From the NCBI RefSeq assembly GCF_029168945.1, contig NC_083610.1, positions 47,943,429-48,007,428 of the forward strand: DNA of 64,000 bases. The letters are read 5' to 3'. The notes beneath the pieces are model-generated. The model had not been told where the DNA came from. It saw only the letters and a program-made list of their open reading frames with translations, and did no database searches. This DNA is from Cannabis sativa. Its lineage: Eukaryota > Streptophyta > Magnoliopsida > Rosales > Cannabaceae. Below are positions 11,380 to 23,519 of the stretch, piece after piece. Each line of letters opens with the position of its first letter. Within the stretch, counting starts at the first letter, position 1. The position numbers were made by a program, and so were the translations under genes.

Positions 11380-12135
11380 TTATATTTCATTTAAGTTGGT
11401 CATGCCTAGCTCTCTTCTAATGAAACTAAATCTCTCATCACTAAGAGGCTTGGTGAATATATCCGCTAATTGGAATTCGGTGCTTACAAAGTCTAGCATA
11501 ATATCACCTCTTTGGATATGATCTCTAAGGAAGTGGTGCCTTATGTCAATATGCTTGGCTCTAGAATGCAATATTGGATTCTTAGAGAGGTTAATGGCAC
11601 TAGTGTTATCACATTTTATGGGTGTACATTCAAAATCAATATCAAAATCCTTAAGAGTTTGTTTCATCCAAAGTATTTGTGCACAACAACTACCCGCGGC
11701 TATATATTCGGCTTCGGTTGTGGATAGAGCTACCGAGTTTTGTTTCTTGCTAAACCATGACACTAAGGAATTTCCTAGAAAGTGACAAGTTCCACTAGTA
11801 CTTTTTCTATCCGTCTTACAACCGGCAAAGTCGACATCCGAGTAGCTAACTATTTCAAAGTTTGAGTTCTTGGGGTACCAAAGTCCTAGATTCATTGTGC
11901 CTATCAAGTATCTAAATATTCTCTTAACGGCACTCAAGTGGGATTCTTTAGGACAAGATTGGTACCTAGCACAAAGACCAACACTAAACAAAATATCCGG
12001 TCTACTAGCGGTTAAATATAATAAAGAGCCAATCATACCTCGATACTTGGTGATGTCTACATTCTTACCGCTTTCATCTTTGTCCATCTTTATGGATGTG
12101 CTCATGGGTGTATTCATGGACTTTGCATTTGCCAA
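11380..12135 (-). pseudogene. TE-A pol 3' part: RNase H
   Basis: 251 codons with the end of reverse transcriptase (YLTASRPDILFSVG) followed by copia RNase H. Landmarks are the SDVDFAGC, STTEAEYIAAG and CDNTSAI blocks with their acidic residues, then HIDIRHHFLRD and the ending LADIFTKPL. The stop at 11380 is the natural end of pol. The piece is out of frame with the upstream RT by one base, in the A/T homopolymer at 12220-12226. Confidence 0.85.
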
Positions 12136-12166
12136 GTCAAACTTTTGAAGAAGATCCTTAATGTAC

Positions 12167-13081
12167 TTAGTTTGACCTATGAATATGCCATCCTTTTGTT
12201 GCTTGATTTGAAGTCCAAGAAAAAAAGTTGAGTTCTCCCATCATGCTCATCTCAAGCTCACTATGCATACACTTAGAAAATTCTTCACAAAGAGCATCAT
12301 TAGTAGCACCAAAAATAATATCATCAACATAAATTTGTACTATAATAATGTCTTTAGATTTTCTTTTTATAAAAAGTGTATTATCCGCTTTACCCATTGA
12401 AAAACCATTTGAAATAAGAAAAGTGCTTAATCTTTCATACCAAGCTCTAGGAGCTTGCTTTAAATCATATAAAGCCTTTTTCAATTTGTAAACATGGTTA
12501 GGGTATTTATGATTTTGAAAACCGGGTGGTTGAGAGACATAAACCTCTTCCATAATGTACCCATTTAAGAATGCACTTTTTACATCCATTTGATACAAGA
12601 TAAAATTCTTGTGGCATGCAAAAGCTAACAACATTCTAATGGACTCAAGTCTTGCTACCGGGGCAAAGGTTTCCTCATAATCAATTCCTTCTTCTTGATT
12701 GTAACCTTGGGCCACTAATCTAGCCTTGTTACGCACAATGACCCCATGCTCATCTACCTTATTTCTATAGACCCATTTTGTTCCAATCACCGATTGATGT
12801 GACGGTCTTGGAACTAACTCCCAAACATTATTTCTTATAAATTGATTTATTTCTTCTTGCATAGCTAGAAGCCAAAATTCATCAACTTCGGCCTCTTTAA
12901 AATTCTTTGGTTCAATTTGAGAAATAAAAGCAATGAAATTACACAAGTTTCTAAGGGAGTTTCTAGTAGTGACACCTTGAGAAGGATCACCTAGAATTTG
13001 GTCTATAGGATGAGCACTTTTGAATTTCCACTCATGTGGAAGGTTAGAGTTCATACCTTGGCTTTCATTTACCTTTTCCAC
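12167..13081 (-). pseudogene. TE-A pol middle part: reverse transcriptase
   Basis: A 304-codon open stretch with the copia RT core: WELVPRP near residue 87, DVKSAFLNG near 166 and the catalytic YVDD at 251-254. It is in the same frame as the integrase ORF upstream and is separated from it by a single TAG (13091-13093). It ends early because one extra base in a 7-A run (12220-12226) shifts the frame just before the RNase H part. Confidence 0.85.
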
Positions 13082-13090
13082 GGGTGGTTC

Positions 13091-14482
13091 CTATTTGGGA
13101 GTTTGTGAAGGAGCATTGGAAGTCTCTCCAATTTCGAGATTTTGAACCTCATCTCCCAAACCTACAACATCATCATCTAAACTTTTGCTTGTAGGCGGGT
13201 CAGTCTCATCAAAAGCAACATGAATAGATTCTTCAACAACATTAGTTCTTTTGTTATAAATTCTATAAGCTTTACTATGTGTTGAATACCCTATAAAAAT
13301 TCCAACATCGGATTTCGCATCAAATTTTCCAAGGTTGTCCTTGGTGTTTAAAATGTAACATTTGCATCCAAAAACTTTAAAATAGCCAATGTTGGGTTTT
13401 CTTCCTTTCCAAAGCTCATAAGGGGTTTTATTCATGTTGGGCCTAATGAAAACACGATTCAAAATATAACAAGAAGTATTGACGGCCTCGGCCCAAAAAT
13501 ATTTTGGTAATGAAATTTCATTTAGCATTGACCTAGCCATTTCTTGAATTGTTCTATTTTTCCTTTCGACAACTCCATTTTGTTGTGGAGTTCTTGGTGC
13601 CGAAAAGTTATGGTTAAAACTATGTTCATCATAAAACAATTCTAAGGCATCATTGTCAAACTCACCACCATGGTCACTCCTAACGGAGGTAATAGAATAT
13701 CCTTTTTCATTTTGCACACTTTTACAAAATTTGACAAAGTTTTCCAAAACATCACTTTTAAGAGTCAAGAAAATAACCCAAGTAAATCTTGAAAAATCAT
13801 CAACAATTACAAATGCATAGTATTTACCACCAAGACTAGCAATTCTAGAAGGACCAAATAAATCAATATGAAGCAATTGCAAAGGTCTAGTAGTTGAAAT
13901 TTCTTTCTTGGAATGAAAAGATGTTTTAATTTGTTTTCCAAATTGGCATGCATCACAAAGTTTATCTTTAACAAACGGAATAGATGGCAAACCAATAACA
14001 AGATCTTTTCTAACCAATTTTGAAATAGAATCCATACTAGCATGTCCTAATCTTCTATGCCACAACCAAGAATTATCATTCATAACGGTTAAACATTTAT
14101 TTTTACTATCAAAAGAATCAACATCAATAACATACACATTGTCCTTCCTTACTCCAAGGAAAATAACTTCATTGGTTGAAACATTTTCAATGGAGCATTT
14201 TGAGGATTCAAACACAACACGAAAGCCTATATCACATAATTGACTAATACTAAGCAAGTTATGTTTAAGATTATCAACAAGAAGCACATTTTTAATGCAT
14301 GGAGAGTATATGTTACCGATATCACCAATGCCCAAGATTTTTCCTTTTGAATTGTCTCCAAAAGTGACAAAGCCACTTTCCTTGCTTTTAAAGCTTGAAA
14401 ATCTTGATGGATCACCGGTCATATGCTTTGAACATCCACTATCCAAGAACCATAAGCTTTGGCTCTTTCTTGTTGATTCCTA
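13091..14482 (-). pseudogene. TE-A pol 5' part: protease end and integrase
   Basis: The open frame begins directly after an amber codon at 14480-14482. Counting from the Met at 14446, the aspartic-protease DSGCSKHMTG site is at residues 2-11, the HHCC zinc-binding region uses H130, H135, C164 and C167, and the integrase triad is D195, D258 and E294 with DD35E spacing. The catalytic residues are all present. The frame ends at TAG 13091-13093, after which RT continues in the same frame. It acts in polyprotein processing and cDNA integration. Confidence 0.88.
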
Positions 14483-14493
14483 CAAAAACAAGT

Positions 14494-16156
14494 TCATTTG
14501 TTGGCTTTTGGTACCCATATAACTTTGGGTCCATTTATGTTAGTTCTAGAACCCTTTGGTACCCATTTAGTCTTGCCTAGATATGCAAATTTCTTTACAT
14601 GACAATAGGAAATAGTATGACCATCTCGGTTACAATATGTGCATGTAAAGTGAGGTAGACTAGATGATTTCACAAAAAAGTTTCTCAAAAATTTTTGTTT
14701 CTTACTAGGATCATAACCAATACCATTTTTTGAAAAACCACATGATTGGTTTCCCACCATGAGATCATAGCCTTCCTTACCTCTAGTGAAGGTATATATG
14801 TCATTTTTTAGGCTTCTCACATGGGCTTTCAAATCAATAATTTCTTTCTTATGTGAAGCACATGTAGCACATTGAGATTTAGCTATAAGTTCTTTTTCAT
14901 TTATTTTCAAAATCTCAATTTCTTTTAAAAGCATGTTGGTCTTCTCTCTAAGGGTTTGGTTTTTAACAAGCAATTTACCAAAATCATCAAATAGTTCCTT
15001 AAATGAATTAGACAACTCATCATATGACATATCTAAGTTATCATCATCATTTTCGCTATCACAATCATTTTGGTTAGAAATGCTTACCCCATCATCAAGT
15101 GCCATCATGCACATGTTTGCCACTTCATTCTTTCCTTCTTCTTCGGAGTCCTCTTCGTCACTATTGAGCCAATCCGCCAACATTGCCCTTCCTTTGTATT
15201 TGTTCTTCTTTCTCATTGGACAATCCATCTTCATATGTCCTAAGCTTCTTGCACTCAAAGCAAATTGGTGGATCATCTTTGCTTTTTCTTTCTTTTGAGT
15301 CACTCCCTCTTTGTGGCCTCTTCCCAAAGTTCTTTTTGAATTTCATGAACTTTTTGTATTTCTTAGAGAAGAGTGCCAAGTCCTCCATGTCATCACTACA
15401 TAAGGTTTCCTCATCTTCTTCACTAATGGCATGGGAGGAGGAAGACTTGAATGCAATAGTCTTCTTTTTCTTCTCAACTTCCTCTTCTTCTTGAGCACTC
15501 ATGAAAATTTCATGGTTCATGAGTGAGCCAATTAGTTCTTCCAAGGGAAGTGTTGAGAGATCCTTGGCTTCTTGAATGGCAACCACCTTTCCTTGATAAG
15601 CCTTGGTGAGACTTCTCAAAATCTTGGTCACCATATCCTTTTGAGTAAGTACCTTGCCAAGAGAGTTCAAACCATTAGTAATTGTAGTGAAGCGAGTATA
15701 CATATTAGCAATGGTTTCATCCGATTTCATCTTAAAGTTCTCATATTGAGTGGAATAAATTTGAATTTTAGTTTCCTTCATAGCACTAGTTCCTTGATGA
15801 GTAACTTCAAGCATTTTCCACATATCATAAGCGGTAGAGGCTTGTTCAATATTTTTAAAAATATCTCTATCCAAACCACATATAAGAGCATATTTAGCTT
15901 TAGCATTTTTAGAAAGCATTTTCTTATCATTTTCATCATATGCTTCATAAGTCTTAATTACTTCAACACCATTTATGACATGTTTAGCAACATAAGGACC
16001 ACTAGACACAATATGCCACAAATCATAGTCAATAGATTGAAGGTAAGTTTCCATTCTAATTTTCCAATAAGGAAAATGTACTTCATTGAAGTATGGTGCT
16101 CTATTTGTGCTAAAACCTTCTAACATGTTATTTTGTGAATTACTTGGAAACGCCAT
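14494..16156 (-). pseudogene. TE-A gag, one frameshift in the zinc knuckle
   Basis: Gag forms the nucleocapsid particle. From ATG 16156 the frame runs through the copia-type gag domain (PYWKIRMETYLQSIDYDLW, residues about 29-47) and an acidic/Lys-rich hinge to the first CCHC knuckle. There one extra base near 15241-15250 breaks the frame after CFEC. The remainder (to 14494) continues in another frame with the rest of the first knuckle, an acidic coiled-coil region and a second complete CCHC (CTYCNRDGHTISYC). TE-B preserves the unbroken version of this gene, supporting a recent lesion here. Confidence 0.85.
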
Positions 16157-16196
16157 GCTCTAGATTGTGAAATCTAATCAAATAATTTGAGCCCTT

Positions 16197-16208
16197 GCTC
16201 TGATACCA
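16197..16208 (-). promoter_or_regulatory. TE-A primer-binding site
   Basis: TGGTATCAGAGC in the sense direction, 2 bp inside the 5' LTR. It is complementary to the 3' end of initiator tRNA-Met, the standard copia primer. Confidence 0.9.
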
Positions 16209-16210
16209 AT

Positions 16211-17685
16211 TGTTAGCCCAAGATATGTTTCCAAGAGGGGGGGTGAATTGGAAATTTAAACTAATTTCGGAAAATTAAAACTTTTAACACAAAATTATGC
16301 AATTAGTCAATTAATCATGTAAAAGCAAGTAGTATGGCAAGCAATATATTAAGACAAATAATTAAACTTGTAAAGTAAAGAGTTTAAAGATTAGAAAATG
16401 CAAACTCTCGATTTTTACAAGTTTCGGTAGAACTATGCCACCTACGTCCTTGGTCTTCAAAGCTATGGACCTAGCTTTGAGTTCCAATATCGAGCCAAGT
16501 TAACGGGCTTGACTAACCCTTACAACCGGGAAATTTTCACCAAGGTATTTCCAAACCTCTTACAATAGTTTCGCATCCCCGAGGACTATTAACCTCTTTC
16601 TCGGATTGTTGAAGTGCCAATCTCACTATTACCGGGTTGTTTACAAAACCGGTGCCAACCTCACCTCAATCACAATATGGAAATGTGTTTGATATACAAG
16701 CTAAAATCACTCTAGAAATATGATGATACAATGGAAACCTAGAGTGAAAAGCAAGCACACTTAAGATGAATAAAATCAAATTTTGGCTCAAAGTGTGTGA
16801 AAAGTGTTGGTTTGGATTTCAAACTTAGAAGCTCCTTAATCTTACTTAGATAGGTTAGATATATGTAATAAATGCTCAACCAACTTAATTTTTTGAGTGA
16901 AAATCGAGTTTATATAGTGTTTGAGTGAAAAATAGCCGTTTATAGCCGTTGGGCACGAAAAACGAGACTCCCTCTGGGAAAATCGGTTCACCGGTTTACA
17001 ATAGGGTAACCGGTTCATGGAGAACCGGTTTACCTCTTTGAAACCGGTTAACCTAAATCCAGGCAGTGGGAAAAAGTTCAATTTTTCGCACTAAAACGGC
17101 CATAACTCTCTACTCGATTATCCGATTTCAGAAATTCAAACTTTGTTCTCTTAGTTAAACAAAATGTGATTTAGAAATTCAATCAAAAATTTTTTTGAAC
17201 TATCGTGTGAGAAAACTTGTTGCACAAGTTAGTGAATGGGCCAAAATTCAAATTTATAAAAACTTAGTGTGCTATGCAAATCACTTTAACAAGACTAAAG
17301 TAGATTTATACCATTTAATTTTGAGTAGTCTTGATGTAGATGAGCCTCCTAGCTTGATTTGCATGTTTTTGATCCCAAGTTGACTTTTCCCGAGAGTTGA
17401 CCTTGACTTTGACTTTGACTTTGACTTTCGGGTTGACTTTTTGACTTTGGGCTTTTGAAGACCTCTTTTGAATAGGGTCTTGAGTTGTTGATCCCTTGAT
17501 GAATCTTTTGCTCTTGATATGCTTGTTGAATCCATTTAGTGTTGCTTTCAAAAGTTTGGTAAAAATACCAAAATATTTATTTTCTCTTTTAAATTTGCTA
17601 CAAAATCAATAAATCATTAGTAACAAATAATAATCAAATATTTGTTAATCATCAAAACAAGGAGATCGAAAAGTTTGAGTTAACA
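16211..17685 (-). repeat. TE-A 5' LTR
   Basis: 1475 bp, nearly identical to 7267-8740. Differences noticed include CTAAG/CCAAG at the outer end, ACTGAAAA/AGTGAAAAA near the TATA box, and GTCGATC/GTTGATC near 17490. Confidence 0.95.
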
Positions 17686-17690
17686 GACGG

Positions 17691-17812
17691 GACGTCCCAA
17701 GATGACGCTGGAGGCAATTGGACAATCCACCACAACAAATGTGTAACATTTGAAAGTAGTAGAAGCATTGTTTCCAGCTGCACCCTAATTCACCGTAACT
17801 GGGAGTTGGATC
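17691..17812 (-). pseudogene. TE-G protease-region fragment
   Basis: Read on the minus strand it gives a gypsy retropepsin-like ending (FVVVDCPIASSVILGRPV). The reading continues across the TE-A insertion into 7261 and below with one copy of GACGG removed. This shows that TE-A jumped into TE-G, in the protease domain. Confidence 0.8.
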
Positions 17813-19707
17813 TGTTGGGTTTTATGCCCTAAATAAAACTCATTTCAATATAATCAGATTTACTTATTAATATAGATCAGAAATAACATTTAATGTTGCT
17901 TAGTTCACATGATTTATTTCATGATTATATGTACATAATGTATAAATTCATCTGAAACCCTTTTCACATACTTGATCCTGTTTATTGTGCCGTCAACACA
18001 TTGGAAAGTAAACATGACTATGTGAATAAAGTTTCCTAGATTTATCAGACATAGGGTTTTACTGATATGATAATCTACAACAAGAGTTTACTTGCATTTG
18101 GAGAAATGCTATGTTCTTTCCAGAGCATTGGTTAAAGTAAAGCTCAGGTTGGATGCATGGAGTATGCATCGGAAGGGACCGATATTGAACTTTGACTTAG
18201 ATTTATTAAACTTATCGTAATATCTATTCAAGTCAATATCGCCTAGTTGATCCTAGATCAAATGTTCTTAATCCTGTTATGATTAGGCTCAATCTTGTAA
18301 GGTTATTCGTGTTCTTTGATTTGTTAGTTAAGCCTACTTTTAGGTCAGGGTGATACGTACATTTTGGGAACACGGTAGTGCAATTGAGTGGGAGCGCTAA
18401 CATAAACATGGAATCTATAGCTTCTATCTGGCGAATAGTAACCAAAGGATGATCTCCTTCGAGCTTGACCAAACGAACATAAATGGTGGAGTACTCATTT
18501 CACATAAGCTGAAATATCATTTATACGGGGTCAAGTGTTTTAAGGAATAAATACATTGTAGGGTGTAACGATAATCTAATCCCTTTACAGTGTAGATCAT
18601 TCATATAGAGGATCATTGATCAAATTAGGATTATAACAATGGATAACTAATGATGTGTCTATATGGTGGAACATATAGAGCATTCTATATACTGAGAGTG
18701 CAATTCTAAGTTCTATGCGTGGATTCAACGAAGAATTAATAAGTTAGTGAATTTTAATGCTAAATTCTTGATCTACTTATTGGAAGCTCGGTTATATAGA
18801 CCCATGGTCCCCGCACTAGTTGAGATAATATTGCTTGTAAGACTCATGTAATTGGTTTTGATTAATCAATTATAATTCTCAAATTAGACTATGTCTATTT
18901 GTGAATTTTTCACTAAGTAAGGGCGAAATTGTAAAGAAAGAGTTTATAGGGACATATTTGTTAATTATGATACTTTGTATGGTTCAATTAATAAATATGA
19001 TAAATGACAATATTATTTAATAATTATTTATAGTTATTAAATAGTTAGAATTGGCATTTAAATGGTTGAATTAGAAAATTGGCGTTTTTGAGAAAATCAG
19101 ATGCAGAAAAGGTAAAACTGCAAAATTGCAAAAAGTGAGGCCCAAATCCACTAGTATAGGGCCGGCCACTTTTGTAGGAAATTTAAACTGATTTTTTCAT
19201 TATTTTAATGCCAAATAATTCAAACCTAACCCTAGTGGAATGCTATAAATAGATAGTGAAGGCTTCAGGAAATTTACACTTTTTTCTGACACTTCTGATT
19301 CAGAAAAACCTGAGCCTTCTCTCTCCCTATCTTTGGCTGAACCCACACTCTCTCTCTTCCTCTTGAATTTCGAAATACTTAGTGTATGAGTAGTGCCCAC
19401 ACACAGCAAGTGATACCTCAATCATAGTGAGGAAGATCGTGAAGAAAGACATTCAGCAAAAGGAGTTTTAGCATCAAAGATTCAGAGAAAGAGATCTAGG
19501 TTCAGATATTGATAATGCTCTGCTACAGAAAGGAATCAAGGGCTAGATATCTGAACGGAAGGAGTCATTATATTCCGCTGCACCCAATGTAAGGTTTCCT
19601 AAACTTTATATGTGTTTTATTTCATCATTTTAGAAAGTTCATATTTAGGGTGTTAATCAACATACTTGTGAGTAGATCTAAGATCCTGGTAAAATAAATT
19701 TTCAACA
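17813..19707 (+). repeat. TE-C: 1.9-kb copia-type LTR
   Basis: Starts TGTTGGGTTTTATGCC and ends TTTTCAACA. It is followed after 2 bp by TGGCCTCAGAGC (19710-19721), a variant of the initiator tRNA-Met primer site. A TATA box (GCTATAAATAG) lies at about 19241. There is no ORF of note. No second LTR copy was found in the window, so the element is truncated on the right, inside TE-G. Confidence 0.7.
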
Positions 19708-21443
19708 ACTGGCCTCAGAGCCATGGTAATTGATTTACTTGCAAGAAATTTGGACTTTAAAACGATTGTTTGATGTTTTGGATGGTATCATGTTGTATTG
19801 AGTGTTATTTGATGATTGATTGATGTTTGTGAGTTTTCGTTAAAAATAATTGAATATCTGTTTCTGGAATTATTTTTATTGGATAGTATGGAAAAAATTA
19901 AGCAAGTTACTTTTTTACAGAACTCAATTTTGATTTAATTTGAATTAGTGATGATTTTTTGAAGATTCGAAAAAAATCGGAGTTGTGCTGAAATTTTCGT
20001 ACGATCGCGAAAACTGTCCGTACAACTCACAATTTTTTCGTTTTTCTTCGATTTTTCATGTTTTTCATGAAATTAACTTCCAATTTTTTGTATAGTTCTG
20101 TATTTATACTATTACTATTCCTAATTCAATTCTAATTATCATTATGAATTAGTTTAATATTTTTTAAATTTAATTCATGATATTAGTGTAATTTGAATTT
20201 GAAAATAGTAAATATTTATCTTTTTTGCTTAATTATCTATCTTATTTTTAAATTTGATTATATCTTATCTTATTTTTAAATTTAAGGTTAGATTTTAAAT
20301 TTTTAAATTAAATCTTTTTTTAAATAATTTGACCTTATTTAAATTTAAAATAAGATAACTATAATCATGTAATTTTAAATAGATGTAAGATATTTTGCTA
20401 ACTTTTAAATTTTGTTATTTTATTTATTTAAATTACATTTAAAATCTGAAAAAGATATTCATTTATCTTTTTTAATTTTTTATTTAATTTTTATTTATAA
20501 AATAACATTTAAATTTTAAAAGTAGTTAGCAAATTTTTGAAATGATATTTAGGTTTGTTGAAACCTAATTTTTCAAAATTGTAGGTTTCATTTTAAATTT
20601 AAATTTTTTTAAAAAATTTCGAATTATTCAAATTTTTTTTAAAAATTTTCGAAAATTATTTTTTATTTAATTAATTATTTCGAAATTAATAATTTAATTT
20701 AAAATTAAATAAATCCTACATCCAACTATCCAGCTAACCTTGTTGCAGGAGTATGTGTTTTAGCTTGTGTGTAAGTTTTCAAAACCTATTATTACTTGAT
20801 TGCAAATAGCCATGGTTACCTTTTGCCAGATCTATTGATTTGATGGCTCCCTTGGTCAAGATAATAATTTGTAACAGGTATATTTACAAACTTCTTTCAT
20901 CTGTGTATGACCTAGCAACATGATAGGACCCATCCAAAGTGTGCCTGTGTGAGCCTATGTGTTTAATTTTATTATAGATGCATATAGGTTGTTGTTGCTA
21001 AATAAAATATCATAGTTCTTGATAGATTTTATTTAGGCCCATTTAGTTTTTGGGCCTATTCAATTAATAACAGTTGTTCATTTTAAGGTTAAATTCCTCT
21101 CTTTTGGGCCTTGTGTGAGCGTTGGGAGCCATAGTAGTGGGTACGACATACTGAACCCAGCACCCCCTCACATGAACCACCCCAATTGTGAAGGCCCATT
21201 TGCCTGATTTGAATGACTGTACTAGGTTAATTAAACTAGTTTAACGTAATAAAATTGATTAGCAACATAATTAATTTCATTTATTTTGAAATTAATTTAA
21301 GAAAATTATAGTTTAAAGAATTCTTTATTCTAAGCTAAACTATATGTATTTTCTTGTATTTAATTAAATATAGAATTATAACCATCTAGATTCTTTCTGG
21401 AGCTTAATTTAAATTTTTTATTAAATATTCCTATTTAAGTTGA
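19708..21443 (+). mobile_element. TE-C internal region, noncoding
   Basis: Follows the variant primer-binding site. It is very AT-rich (20150-20720) and then less so (20730-21240), with no gag or pol frame. This fits a large non-autonomous (LARD-like) copia derivative cut off on the right, where gypsy gag sequence resumes. The junction near 21443 is approximate. Confidence 0.5.
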
Positions 21444-23519
21444 TATTTAGTTATCTACAACTAACCAACTTTGAATATCTTCGTGGTATACTCAATATCT
21501 TCGTGGTATTCACATCTTTTACTGTGATCTCTCTTATGCATGCCCCCTTGTACATCAATGGGGGACTTCAGGTAGTGAATTGAGTTGCACGTATCCTTGT
21601 AGATATTCTCTCTTGACTCGATCAAATTAGTATACTGGGGCTCGTATCCTTTGCTTACTTTTTTTAAAGCCTCGCTCCAGGCTTGAATTTCTCCATCCCT
21701 CTTATTTTGTGACTGGCTTATTCCTACTTCTGGAACTTTTGTTTGTTGGTTTGTCTACTTCTGTCCAGAAGCAGCACTATATCCAGTCTGTACTGCTTCA
21801 AACTCAGAGAAACTCATTTGTGGAAGTGCATACCCTGAGGCAGCGGGTCCGTAAATGGTTTGAGTTTTGTATTGGGTTCCTGGAGGGACTATAGATGGAA
21901 CCAATAGTTGTGGCGCAGACGTGGAATTGTTGACATTGAGTGATGGCGCCAGAGCCACTTAAAAATCTCTGGTATAGGCTTCCTCCAAACTAATGAAGCC
22001 TTGGGCCCTTATCAAGAAATCTGACAGTGTATCAAACCTTTGTGTTTCTAGTTCATTCAAAAATAAAGACCCTGCTGCAACTCCTGATTGCAGGGCCACC
22101 AACTTCATATCATCATTCACTTTTGTATTGGTCGTCGCCTTCATCCGCTGGATGTAAGCCTTGAGGCTTTCTCTGGGTTGCTGCCTGATGTTGGTCAACG
22201 AATTGACCTCCATGTCAAAGTCTTTTACAGCAATAAACTGCTTCGTAATATAGATTGTAAGTCCTTTTAGCTTCAGATGGAATAGGACGATAATCTCTTC
22301 CACCAATCCTCGAAAAATTTAGATAATGTAAAAAAATGCACAAACATTTTGCATCATCCCTGACTTGCGCTACTTGAATCAACTTATTGTATTTAGACAA
22401 GTGGGCTCTCGGGTCCATTTTGCCTTCATACAATTCCATTTGAGGCATTCAGAAGTTGTCCAATAGTGGTGCCTCGATGATTCTTCTCATGCATGGTTTG
22501 ACCTCCTCGTTTTTTGAGTCAGATGCAGCTTAACTATGTTTTCAGACCAAACAGTCCGTGAGTTTTGCCAATGTAGCTATTTGATCTTTTAGCCATCTTG
22601 AGTGGTCGTTCGGGAGCTCTTGTACGCGGACTCTATCATTGATACTATTTATTTTCAAATCGCCTCTGTGAGGCCTTGCCTTCTCACCTTTTGCCTTTTC
22701 TATTTTTGCATTCAAGCTATCCTGAAGGTCCATTGTTGACATGTTGTCCTCTAGGTCTAGGTTCTTTGCTTGAACGCACTGGTTAATAGAGTCATAGGGG
22801 AAATTTTTCCATCCCCGAACATTGGGACTGTGTACTTGAGCACTCTACCCATTGCTCCACACGACTCTGCCCTGTAGATCGATCAGTTGGCCCAACCTTG
22901 GGGCATGAGCATCCCTTTCTCTTTGCTGGGCTTGGCCAACTGTGTATCTGATGTTTCATGGTGCGTTATTTATATGTTTTCACGGAGGGTCACCCATGAT
23001 GCCTTTTCCTTTATCTTTTGCTGGGGCAGACGACCCAACTTGAGGGTTATTAACTAGTGGAACGAGGAAATCTTCCTCTGGGAATTTAGCCTGTAACTGT
23101 GTAAGAGTTTCTTACAATTTTCTTAAAAATTCCTCCTGGTCAACCAACCTTTTCCGCGTATCAGTGAGTTCTTGTCCTAAACGTATCACTTTGGGATCAT
23201 GCTCGTATTACTCGTCTTCATATTCTTTGTTGTAATTTTTGTTATGACCATTTTTGTTATGTCCCCCACGATGTTGGTATTTTGGATGATGATGAGTGCC
23301 TACCTCCAATGTTTCCCCATCCCCCACGAAAAATACTTGAGCAGTCGTTTGGGGGAGCTAGTTTTCATCGTTGTTGGCAGCGTCGTCTCTACCATCTCAG
23401 GCACCATCTCAAGCAGGATCTCGTGCAGGTCATTTGGCCACTGCCTTTCAAGTTACAACCATCGTTGTAGATGACAGCTTTGGTAATTCTTTCCTCAACT
23501 CTCAATGAAAGCACTAAAG
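21444..23519 (-). pseudogene. TE-G gag and 5' leader
   Basis: Ty3/gypsy gag read from high to low coordinates in broken frames. The segment 22306-21959 holds the typical retrotransposon-gag core (RQQPRESLKAYIQRMK). The segment to 21500 approaches a zinc-finger-like KRCEYHEDI stretch. Stops and frame changes are frequent, so it is non-functional. Beside the LTR, the sense-strand sequence CTTTAGTGCTTTCATTGAG follows directly and is probably the primer-binding site and leader. A duplicated ATATCTTCGTGGTAT lies at 21476-21510. Confidence 0.75.

Larger units (their letters stand above)
7267..17685 (-). mobile_element. TE-A: full-length SIRE-like Ty1/copia retrotransposon
   Basis: A 10,419-bp element lying on the minus strand, flanked by the exact 5-bp target duplication GACGG (7262-7266 and 17686-17690). 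Its LTRs of 1474 and 1475 bp start TGTTA and end TAACA, and differ at only about a dozen positions by eye, so insertion is recent. Order in the sense direction: 5' LTR (16211-17685), initiator-tRNA-Met primer site, gag, protease-integrase, RT-RNase H, about 0.9 kb of spacer, an env-position ORF, polypurine tracts, 3' LTR (7267-8740). The extra ORF after pol and the long LTRs are typical of the SIRE/Maximus lineage. Gag and pol carry a few frameshifts and amber codons, so this copy is probably not autonomous as it stands. Confidence 0.95.

Noticed and set aside
15572..16123. 183-codon plus-strand ORF
   Set aside because: Antisense shadow of TE-A gag.
7262..17690. TE-A as a horizontally acquired or viral insertion
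   Set aside because: Long LTRs, TSD, Met-tRNA primer site and domain order are those of an ordinary SIRE-type plant Ty1/copia element.
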